From positions 1,612,001-1,676,000 of the forward strand of contig MJGA01000004.1 of assembly GCA_001910725.1 (NCBI GenBank): a stretch of 64,000 nucleotides of DNA. The letters run 5' to 3'. Below are positions 33,769-45,139 of the stretch, in pieces. This stretch comes from Phanerodontia chrysosporium (Eukaryota; Basidiomycota; Agaricomycetes; Polyporales; Phanerochaetaceae). Below the pieces are notes generated by a model. The model searched no databases. It was given only the letters and a program-made list of their open reading frames with translations, and had not been told where the DNA came from. Within the stretch, counting starts at the first letter, position 1; each line of letters starts with the position of its first letter. The translations under genes and the position numbers were made by a program.

Positions 33769-35126
33769 ATGTCGCTGCGCGTCAAGATCTTCTATTGCCT
33801 CGTGCTCGTCGTGGCCGCTCTCGCCGTCGTGTTCAGCGAGGGCCTCATGGGCGTCGCCATGGAGCAGGGCGACGCCTGGGTGTCCCACATGGTAGACGAT
33901 ATTGTTGGCGACCAGACTGGAGTACGTAGTCTCTCTGAATCAGCGAAAGCCTCTTGCGTGCTAATCCATCCCCTCAAGGTCGTGCTGCTCGGGCATGTCT
34001 ACAATCTCGACATTCCTGCTCGCCAAGTGGACATCTCTTGGCTCATCTTGGGATGCGGCGATCTCAGGCTGCGTTCGACGGTTGTTTATTCGAATAAGGG
34101 GTATTGCGGTCGGTTAAACGCCACCGTCGACTTCTATGTGGACGGGTAAGTCCTGCATACCAAGTACACGTTGTAACCTGACGTGCTGCGACCAGCGCAC
34201 CAGACCCTACGTTCACCTACAGCGTAGGAGCGGGCCCTGTAAACCCCGTCTCGCGCGTGCCCATCTTGTGAGTCAGCGAACGGTGTGGCGGTCATGCGCT
34301 GACCCTGCCCAACCCTCCTAGCGTTCAGGCAATGCAGTCCTTCACGACGACACACCTCCTCGTGCTGTACGCGTGGCGCGGGCTCGACCAGCAGTACGGC
34401 TTCCCGTTCGACGGGTACCAGCTCGACACGGTCTTCCGCGCGGCGGACGCGGCGACGAACGCGAGCGTGCCGCTGCTCGGGCTGCGCCCGATCTCGTCGA
34501 CGGACAACTTCAACCCGTCGCTGCGCTTCGACAACGCGACGGAGAGCGCGGACGCGTCGGGCGGCGGCGGCAGCGTGCCGACGCGCACGATGGAGATGGC
34601 GTTCGCGCGCACGGGCTTCGCGCGCACGTACGTCATGACGCTGTTCGTCGTCAACTGGGGCCTCACCGCCGTCGTCGTGTTCATCACCGTCTCGGCGTGC
34701 GTCGGCCAGGAGGTCACCGAGTCCATCCTGCTCCTGCCCATCAGCGTCATCCTGACCATCCCTGCGCTGCGCGCGCTGTGGGACGGCGCGCCCGCGTTCG
34801 GTGAGTGCGTGTGCGCTGCCTAGGGGTTGCTGCTGACGCACTGGCGCCCTCCAGGTCTTCTCCTGGGTATGTTCTCTGCGCTGGAATTGCTGAGGATCGC
34901 GATGCTAACATGTCATAGACTCGTGCGGGACATTTCTGCAGATGGTCATCGTGTCCGTCTGCTCGATGTTCCTCGTTATACAGTCGGACTCAACAAGGAC
35001 GAAAAGGCAAAGGCTACAGCGAAGCCCGATCCCCCGTCGCCCGCAGGCTATGCATACGAGCCAATGCCGGTGCTGGGATCGGAAAAGGCCAGGCCATCGG
35101 TACCCGTCCTTGAGGAAGTCGTGTAG
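33769..35126 (+). CDS. DUF4436-like multi-pass membrane protein (copy 2)
   Basis: Paralogue of the gene at 10799-12231 with the same exon plan. It starts MSLRVKIFYCLVLVVAALAV (membrane segment) and shows GHVYNLDIPARQVDISWLIL, FTTTHLLVLYAWRGLDQQYG, FPFDGYQLDTVFR, DNFNPSLRFDN, FVVNWGLTAVVVFITVSA and ESILLLPISVILTIPALRAL. A 12-nt micro-exon (GTCTTCTCCTGG, about 34855-34866) matches that of copy 1. The last exon reads FLQMVIVSVCSMFLVI and then loses frame near 34976-34983. One added base restores VGLNKDEKAKATAKPD and an end at 35126 (LEEVV), in line with copy 1. GC content is higher than in copy 1. The ATG at 33769 is the first in frame. Confidence 0.7.
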
Positions 35127-35180
35127 ACGACGCTTGACTCTCCTAGCGAAGAAAAGTCTTGTACAATCCACCTTCCGGTG

Positions 35181-35216
<36 letters not shown>
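35181..35216 (+). repeat. 36-bp poly(A) tract
   Basis: Thirty-six consecutive A, 55 bp after the stop of DUF4436 copy 2 and in its sense orientation. No target-site duplication is obvious. Confidence 0.95.
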
Positions 35217-35217
<1 letters not shown>

Positions 35218-35500
35218 AGCACGAGATTGAACCATGTGCTTGTAGAAACTGTTGAACTCGAACTGGTAATGGATGAGTTTGTGTATTCGAGGAAGTGCCG
35301 CATGGATCTTCACTTTAGGCTCTAAGTGCTCACACCAGCTTTCTCACACCCACTCGGTATGTTTCGAGAGAGAGAGAACAAAGTTGGTTGCTCTAATATG
35401 CTATAGTACAGTACATGGTGTATTACTTAATTTTGCCACAAACATCGAAAGCAATGAAAAGCAACACGAGAAGAGAAGTCCGATGGCAGGCTCACATCGC

Positions 35501-37680
<2,180 letters not shown>

Positions 37681-37796
37681 TTGTGTGGGGGTCGTTAAGA
37701 GGATAGAAGAGAAGAGGAAAGGGTCGTAAGAATAGGAGGTATAAGACGTCGATGAGATGAAAACAGCTTGAGGGCCGTGCAGCGGACGGGGGCTGG

Positions 37797-37804
37797 TTTT
37801 TATA
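37797..37804 (-). promoter_or_regulatory. TATA box of the Hsp70 gene
   Basis: TATAAAAA on the minus strand, about 117 bp upstream of ATG 37680 and 20 bp downstream of the heat-shock element. Confidence 0.7.
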
Positions 37805-37823
37805 CATGCCTGCGTTCGGTGAG

Positions 37824-37846
37824 TTCCTTGGGTTTCTCGCACCTTC
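37824..37846 (-). promoter_or_regulatory. step-type heat-shock element
   Basis: On the minus strand three GAA triplets are spaced exactly 10 bp apart (plus-strand TTC at 37824, 37834 and 37844), the step-type arrangement recognised by yeast Hsf1. Position just upstream of the TATA box fits heat induction of this Hsp70. Confidence 0.7.
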
Positions 37847-38243
37847 CAAACACCTTCTACGCCATTCCCGCCCTGATATCATCCCACGTGGCCACAGACG
37901 CCCGTCCCCCGCGCCCGCCCAGAGCCTTCCTCCCCAAGGCCGACCGTTCGAGCGCCTTCGGGCCCCAGTTGCTCGTCGTTTCGCTGCACATTCGCGATCC
38001 TCGTCTGCCTGCAGGACCACACGCGCACCGTCCTGCACCTTCTACAATACTGACCACCACTGATAGCAGCACGGCCCTGACATCGATCGAAATCACGACT
38101 GCGGCTTTAGGGAGAGCAGCGATGTTCATAACAGCAAAAGAGCGACGACTACTTCTAGAGCAACCCGACAACTAATGGCATCTGTACAGTAAGCGGCACG
38201 CAGCACACATTATCCCGTAAGGCAACCGCGGACTGCAGCTCAA

Positions 38244-39677
38244 CTACTGGGGCGGGTACGGGTAGCCCGGAGGAGGCACCATGCCCATCTCCTCGGGCGT
38301 CATCGCCGCGCTCTCAATCATCACACCGACGCCAACCTTCGCCGAGTTCTGCACAGTCACCCGATATCAGCGATGCTCCGGGCAATAAAAACCGCGTTGC
38401 TCACCTTGAAGTGGTCAATCTCACCGCTGAACAGGAAGGCAAAGCTCGGCGCGAAACGCTGCTCGAGCAGCGCGCTGACCTTTCCGCTCGAGTCGAGCTG
38501 TGCACGGAAGTCGACATCCGCAGGTCCCACTTCGCGCCGAGGGTCGCGATCGCGTCTCGCCGCTGAGGAACGTTGACGATTTGCAGCTGGGCAGCAAAGT
38601 CCAGCTTTTCACTGAGCTTCTGGTAGTACGTAAGGTCCACCATGCCCTGCGGCTGGAGCATCGCCGACGCGATCCAGCCCTGGTCCTTGTTGAACACAGG
38701 CGACGTGTACTTCGCGTAGTACTGCAGGCCGACGTCGGACAGGCCTGGTTGTGGGCGCTGGAGCATGGCCTCAACACCGAGGGCAAGGCTTTTGGTGACA
38801 GACTGCAGGATGGAGGCAGTGTAGATACCGGTAAAATCCGCCGGCGACGGATTGGCGGCACGGATGTTGACGGAGTAGTCGCGACCGAGGTAGTCGTGCT
38901 CCGCTTGCATCACGCTGTGGCCAGGAGTGGACGAGAGCTACAAAACACGATCGTTACGTGAGCATGTCTAGTGTTGGTTCGACAAACGACAGCGTACCTG
39001 GAGCTGAACCTTGCTGAGGTTAGCGGCGCTCCAGTTCTGATGCAGGCGACCGTTCAGGCTGCCTTCGTTATCCACACCGCCTTGCAGGAGAGTCTGTAAC
39101 GCAAGGCAGAAGAGCAGACATTCTTTCGTTAGACCATGTTGGGATCCGTACAATTTACTGAACACACCTTTTCAGTTGCGTACACAGCACCAAAGTTATA
39201 CGACGGCGGCATTGTTTGGCTGCCGAGCATAAAGGAGTGCGTAACCTGGAACTGCGGGTTCATCGACAGGGCCTTGGTGAGGTCGGCACGGGCACCATCG
39301 AAGAAGAAGTTGTTCAGGAGGGTCGCTGATCATCAGGAATGAAGGTAGTTCAATCCGTCGAGACGCAGATCGTGCGGTCGGGCAGTCGTGAGCGTGAACG
39401 AGACGCGACAATAAGAGAGGCAGCGGAACATGTCGTCAGCGCATACGCAGCGCACAGGCTGAGAAAGACACGCACACTTGACTTCCTTCTGCAGATTCTC
39501 AATGGTGCCCGGGTTCGGCAGATCGAGTGACTGCCTCCAAGACTGAAGGCGGCCGTAGAGGCCGGTCACAGGCGCAAAGACACCTCCCGCAGCTCCCGAT
39601 GAGCTCGACGGGCCAGCGGGGACCTCTTCTTTTGAGACGATAGGTGCGGTCGGTGGAATGGCTGTCGGCGACGCCAT
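38244..39677 (-). CDS. TOM40: Tom40, channel of the mitochondrial outer-membrane translocase
   Basis: Beta-barrel pore for import of nuclear-encoded mitochondrial proteins. It starts MASPTAIPPTAPIVSKEEVP, with a Pro/Ser-rich tail, then VTGLYGRLQSWRQSLDLPNP, FFFDGARADLTKALSMNPQF, VTHSFMLGSQTMPPSYNFGA, NWSAANLSKVQLQ, EHDYLGRDYSVNIRAANPSP and YYAKYTSPVFNKDQGWIASA, all strand segments of the barrel, and ends PPPGYPYPPQ. Five or so exons. One base is missing at 38508-38509 (a TTT run read as TT on the minus strand), after WDLRMST; adding it restores FRAQLDSSGKVSALLEQRF. Length is about 355 residues, as usual. Confidence 0.94.
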
Positions 39678-40201
39678 CTTCGACGAGGCGGACGTGTCGG
39701 AACGGAAGGTGAAAAGGTCGATGACACGAACCACCCAGAGGAAAGGTGAGTGTTTGGCTCTGTGTGACGGGCGGCGAGAGCGCGCTTGGGACGGCCGCCC
39801 TCGGGCGCCCGAAAAATTCCCAGAATGGTAGAACCCTAACCTTGCCTCGGTGTTCAGAGCCGCCAGCCAGCTGCCCGCACGTTTGTTGCTTGAGCCCACG
39901 GTGGACAATGTTCCCACATGCTGTGTTTATATACACGACGTTTCAGAAATCAAGGCTTGAGAACTTGTCTCTCCGCATTGCCAGGGCTGTGCGCGCGAAA
40001 TGGGACGCGAGACCTTGAATTTGGCCGCACAGAGGGCGACTGATGACGTAGTGGAGCTGACCCGGCTGACGGTGAGCGCAGGTCTCCCAAACGTCCTTCA
40101 ACCTCCGCTCGTGTGCACATGCAGCCTTCTTTACCTGTTGCTCTCCCCTACTACATCCAGAGGCTATACTCTGACCACTAGCTGGCCGTATACAGAAAGA
40201 T
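39678..40201. other. divergent promoter region of TOM40 and the ABC ATPase gene
   Basis: About 520 bp. No coding pattern and no clear element other than weak A/T-rich patches. Confidence 0.45.
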
Positions 40202-41201
40202 ATGCCCCAGGAGCCTCTCCTAGAAGTGAAGGACGTCGGGTGCTACAAGGCACCTGGGCAGCCTATATTCGCCCACGCCAACCTGACTGTCAACTCGGGT
40301 GACGTGATCGTGCTGCGAGGGAAGAGTGGAAGCGGGTGAGTTGCGACAGCACTCCCTATGACAGCTATCTTATGCTAAACCACTTGCACCATTGCTAGAA
40401 AGACAACTTTCCTGAAGTGTATATCGCACCTTAACCTCTATGATGGTGCCATACTATACCGAGGAAAGTAAGTTGGCGTCCACACTATCTATTGTCACTG
40501 TATTTAACTTGCATAACAGGACACCGCAGTCCTACGGTACGCCTATCATCCGAGGTCGAAACCTCGATTCCAGTTCTCACTGAATTTGAACAGGCATACC
40601 CACCTACCGCACGCATGTACTGTACGTGCCGCAGCGACCATCGCTTTTGCCCGGGAGCCCAAGGGACTTCCTGAGGACCATCTCCAGTTTCAAAGCGCGA
40701 CATCCAGGCTCAGGCATGTCGAGCTGGTTCCGATTCGGCATGAAGGTGGATGACGACGACCGCAATGACCCCGCAGACGTGAACTCACAGCCGAACCCCG
40801 CCAAGGCGCTCGACATCGCCAAGGCCTGGGGTATCGATGAGGAGCTCTGGGACCGCAACTGGGGTGACCTGAGTGGCGGCGAGGCACAGCGGATTGCCCT
40901 TGCAGCAGCCGTTGGTCTGGGACAGGCTGAGATATTGCTGCTAGATGGTACGTGTAATCTTGCATTGTGTTGCGCTCGGTAATGCTCATGCATCGCGCTA
41001 GAGCCAACCTCGGCGTTGGATGCTGGCGCGTCCCAATCGGTGGAAAGGTACCTCCTCGACGAAGTGCGAGAAGGAAAGGGGAGACTCAAGGCCGTGATAT
41101 GGATCACGCACTCCGATGAGCAAGGGCAGCGAGTTGCCTCTAGGGTTGTCCGCATCACAGCTGGAGGCTTGCACGAAGAAGACGTACCGCGCAGCGCGTG
41201 A
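40202..41201 (+). CDS. soluble ABC-transporter ATPase, FetA/STAR1-like
   Basis: Stand-alone nucleotide-binding domain without membrane segments. It starts MPQEPLLEVKDVGCYKAPGQ. Walker A is split by an intron (LRGKSGSGKTTFLKCISHLN). The Q-loop is VLYVPQRPSLLPGSPRDFLR, the signature WGDLSGGEAQRIALAAAVGL, Walker B EILLLDEPTSALD and the H-loop VIWITHSDEQGQRVASRVVR. The order and spacing match bacterial FetA (YbbL) and plant STAR1, which pair with a separate permease (FetB/STAR2) and are linked to iron or aluminium tolerance. A long insert rich in Asp/Asn (VDDDDRNDPADVNSQPNP) before the signature is unusual. Five exons, about 260 residues. No permease partner lies in the window. Confidence 0.85.
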
Positions 41202-41410
41202 GCGTTCATTATTTCGGCCAGAGAAGAATGGGTCATCAGCAGGTTTTGTTGGCCTTATCCTCTACTGGATTCTTACTTGCTCGGATACCCAGAACCTTTG
41301 TCTTGCAGTGTAGTTCTGTATCTCCCGCTTTCTGGTACCACAAGACGTAAGCGAATTGTCCATAGCGGCTAACGGTAGATAACAATGTTGAGTTGTGGAA
41401 ATTTTGCAAC

Positions 41411-41531
41411 GGTCCCTTAGCTCAGTGGTAGAGCATTGTACTTATGTGGATACCTCGGCGCAAGCCGGAATCCTGAGGATTACGTGAGCAACGTGATGCA
41501 AGGGCCCCGAGTTCGACCCTCGGAGGGACCA
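41411..41531 (+). tRNA. intron-containing tRNA, probably tRNA-Ile (anticodon UAU)
   Basis: Acceptor stem GGTCCCT/AGGGACC, D-arm GCTC-AGTGGTA-GAGC, anticodon stem TTGTA/TGCAA, T-arm CCGAG-TTCGACC-CTCGG and discriminator A are all visible. The 49-nt intron (41447-41495) sits one base 3' of the anticodon as in nuclear tRNAs. The anticodon loop reads C-T-T-A-T-G-A, giving UAU. G at position 37 is odd, since A is expected next to U36. A T-rich terminator follows at 41532-41540. Confidence 0.85.
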
Positions 41532-41932
41532 TTATTTTTTCGTTCTTGCAGGCGAGATTCAAGATGATTTCGTGGTCACCTCTCGAGTTTGCAGAACACC
41601 ATAAACGAAGACTCACTACAACAACAAGGAGCGATGGCCAAGTTGGCTTCGGAATTGCGTTGTCACCTGGCTGGCAGCTACTAAGGCCAGAAGATGTCGT
41701 GCGGACCGGCAGCTCGGTTCAAGTATCACGCTACATTGAGGATTCAAATGCTGGACGCGGCTAGCACAACACCATAGTCTCGCCAAATCTGATTGTATAC
41801 AAGTTGCGTACAGGTATCTGTCACATGTGTAGCACTTGCGTAATACAGGTGAATATCCACAGTCCCAAGATACATCTACATAAGGTACACCGATGAGATG
41901 CTACATAGAATTAAGGCGCAGAGGCGGCAGCG
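41532..41932. other. intergenic region after the tRNA
   Basis: About 400 bp holding the polymerase III terminator (TTATTTTTT) and the 3' flank of the next gene. Nothing else found. Confidence 0.5.
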
Positions 41933-44849
41933 CTATGCGGGTGGGTACGCCCTCGCTGGGACGGTAGAAGGTGCAGTCGGCGTAAGTGTCGAAGAGCTCC
42001 CCTGGTTCGCTACATGCGTTGTGTTCGGACCGACTGCAGGCGAAGCCGCATTGCGTGCGTTTTGCGTGGTGGTGGCGTGTGGAAGAACAGGTGGTGCCAT
42101 GACGGGCATCGCGTGGGGCACCGCAGCAGCAGCAGGGGTAGGTACAGGTACTGGGGGGACTGCGTACGCATGGACATGAGTCGGAGTCGGAACGGCGGCG
42201 ACAGGAGTTGCTGGGGTAGCGGCAGGAACGGACTGAACTGGTCGCGGCGCAGAGACCGTGGAATTCATCCAATTATAGATCACTTGCACAGTCTGCAGCG
42301 TAAGTTGCAGCTTGCTCATGAGGTTCTGCGCAACTTCTACATTCTTTTGCTTGATCGTCTGTTGCACCTCGCGCTGTAGCTCTTCCAAGGGCGCGCGCAC
42401 ATCGTTGCGGATGCTCTCGAGAACAAGAGGCGTAACGGAGTCTGCAATGGACTGCGGGTCTGGGATCTGTGGAGCGGCTGGCGGAGGGGCGGGAGGGGGC
42501 GACACAGGCCGGCTCATGTACGCTTGCAAAGCTGCGTTCATAGCCTCTGTCTCGTTCTTGAATGCTTGAAGAGCCTCATTGTGCTCCTGGAGTTGCTTCT
42601 CCATCTGTAATAAAGGGAGGTAAATGCTTCATCCCGTAGAGACGTTACAAGAAGTTGCTCACCGCAAAAATGCGGTCCTTAAGTTCTGCATTCTCTTTGG
42701 TCAATTTCTCGACCTCGCTTTCCTGTGATTTCGACTGCTGAATGATGGAGGCGATCTCCTCGGCAATGTATGCAATGTCGTTTCCGGCTTTCTGCACCTC
42801 CCCTTCAACGTCTTCCAGCCGCTGAAGCATCGTGCGAGGCCGTGGAGGTGTGTCCTCACCCTCCGTCTGCGCAGGTACTTCAGCCTCGGGACCGTCGACG
42901 TCCATAACCTCGTTCAGAGGTGTCTTGGTACCACTGACGGTCATCTCGTTGAAGCGCTCCTCCATGCGACGCTCGAGCTCACTGAGAATATCCGCATCGA
43001 ACTGCACCATAGTGTTCTCGAGATCGGCAACGCGCCCATCGAGATCGTTGAGACTATCCATGATGGCTTCGACTTCAGCGGGAGGCGCCAATGGGGCTGA
43101 GTATGAGGATTGTTGGGAGGGAGCGGCGGAGGTATCGGGAATAGCCAGCGAAGATGAATGCGTCGTTGACGACATGTCCTCGACGCCTGCATCTGACGTT
43201 CTTCGCCTCTTGTTGGGCCGTGTTGCCTCACCCGTCTTCTGCTCGTCCGTAGATGTGGTAGAGATGGTAGCTGACGATGATGCACCACGTATTTCGCCCA
43301 TCATCTTATAGAGCTCAGAAACGCCATCGCGAACCTGCCACACGACCGTTCTGAGCTCTCTAAAACGCTCTTCAGCCGGTGTCTCCCTTGCGAGCCAGGA
43401 TGGTTCCGTCTCCTTGCCTTTACCCTTAAGATCCAGCCTTGGATCGGCTCCAAGCGCTTGCCAGCTGAGAGGGGCATCCCAGAAGTCGCTGTCGACCAGC
43501 TTGTAAACACAGGTATTTAGCTCAGTCCTCTTCTGCGCCACTCGTTCTTCTGCCTCCTTGATCTTCTTCTCCATCTTTTCGCGAGCGGAGTCGGAGAGAT
43601 TGCCGTACCGTTGGGAGTTGGCCACCGCTCGAAGGGAGGATACATCGCGTTCCGCAGCGACGTGTTGCATACGTACCTGAACGGCTTCCGCTAGGATTCT
43701 GTATTTCACAATCGCTCAGCTCGGTCGGTATTTCAAGCACTAATGTTACGCACTTGATACGATCTGCCCATACCTGTATTTTGTCCTGACGAGTGGGATT
43801 TGGTTTACTCGCACTTAGTTCGCCATTCGATACCGGCTGGGACTTAGTGGGCGTAACCGCAGGTGAACGACCTGCTGACATCGAAGACTCGGTTTGGACA
43901 CTAAGCTTAGGCGGCGGAGGAGGCATTGCGTTCGGCGGAGGAGAACGGGGTTCGGGAGGATGTGCGGATGCTGGCGGCGCAGTTGATCCTGCTCCGCTGC
44001 CTTGCCTGGGTCTCGAGAATGGTGGTGGCGCCGGTAAACGAGACGACATACTTGGGGAGCGGTCCCGGAATCTGTCTCTGTCACGATCGCGCTCCCTGTC
44101 TCTGTCGCTGTAAGAGCTCCGGTCGCCGTAACCAGACTTGGAGTCGAATGCACTCGACGAGGATGTGCGTGTTGGTAGTGTGTCTGTGCGACTTAGGCTC
44201 GCCGAGGTTATTGCTGACACGGGTTGGATCTTGGACATCGAGTCTCTGCGTGAAAGAGAAGGAGAGCCACCCGGCTTAGTGGGCGAGTCCGAGCGGAAAG
44301 ATGGTCTTGGGGACAGCGCTCTTGAACCTGACGCAGGAAGGGCGCTGATAGAATTTGACAACGACCGAGTGCGAGGGTCTCTGCTTGTGGCGTACGATGA
44401 AGAGCTCGAGGACATGCTGGAGGCGAGCAGAGTCGATGGCCCTGCACGGAGTGGTGATCTTGGTCTATCCCTCTCCCTGTCCCAATCCCGCTCTCTCTCG
44501 TCTCTGTCCCGCTCCGAATCCCGCTCGCTGCTCCGGTCAAACTCTTTCTCACCATAAGCCCGTTCTCTCTCTTTTGCTGCTTTCCTCTCCAGTGCAAGTC
44601 TTTCACCGTCTGCATTTGGGTGAGGCAGCTGTTTTGCTCTGCCCATTTGGGATCTCCTGGGTGTACGAAGTGACAGGTAGGATACATGCATCCCCATTGT
44701 CCGTTGCGTTGCATGCGCTTTGTACCATCGGCATTGAACCACTGTCAGCCAAGGACACCACAAAATAAACTTTATCAGTATAGGCCCAAGATGATCATTC
44801 AGATACGTACATGGCACCTCTGAGGGGGTCTTCCCTCCCGCCAGACCAT
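41933..44849 (-). CDS. CCCH zinc finger protein with Arg/Asp/Ser-rich and coiled-coil regions
   Basis: It starts MVWREGRPPQRCH at 44849. After an intron at about 44741-44810 it reads WFNADGTKRMQRNGQWGCMY and PTCHFVHPGDPKWAEQ, a single Cys3His finger of the type that binds RNA. Then comes a strongly charged region (RERERAYGEKEFDRSSERDS and RD repeats) typical of splicing-linked proteins, a Ser/Pro-rich part, coiled coils (QRYGNLSDSAREKMEKKIKE, VEKLTKENAELKDRIF, MEKQLQEHNEALQAFKNETE) and a Pro/Ala-rich tail ending ARAYPPA. About 910 residues. One base is missing at the T run 44632-44635; adding it gives WAEQKQLPHPNADGERL. The exact family is unknown to me. Confidence 0.75.
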
Positions 44850-45139
44850 TTTTACTCACTCACGGAGCCCGCACTGAGGGTCACTAGCTTAGTAAGCGGC
44901 TGAGGATGATGGTCACAGGATATCCGTGAGCTCCGCAGGCAATGGAGAATGAGGTAGAGGGAGATGGTTATAAGTAAGTTGTAAGATAGTCTTCGTCGCG
45001 TTTACTGACGCATCCTGTAAGTTCCCAAAATGGTAGCCATAGTAGTACATTGCCGGTTGCACGACGCGCGCGCGAATACGAAGATAGGAAGATATAGTAC
45101 AAGCTCGTAAAAATGATGAAGTGTGAACAGTTGCAGCAG

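Larger units (their letters stand above)
37681..38243. other. promoter of the Hsp70 gene and 3' flank of TOM40
   Basis: About 560 bp. The part up to 37850 holds leader, TATA box and heat-shock element; the rest shows no gene. Confidence 0.6.
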
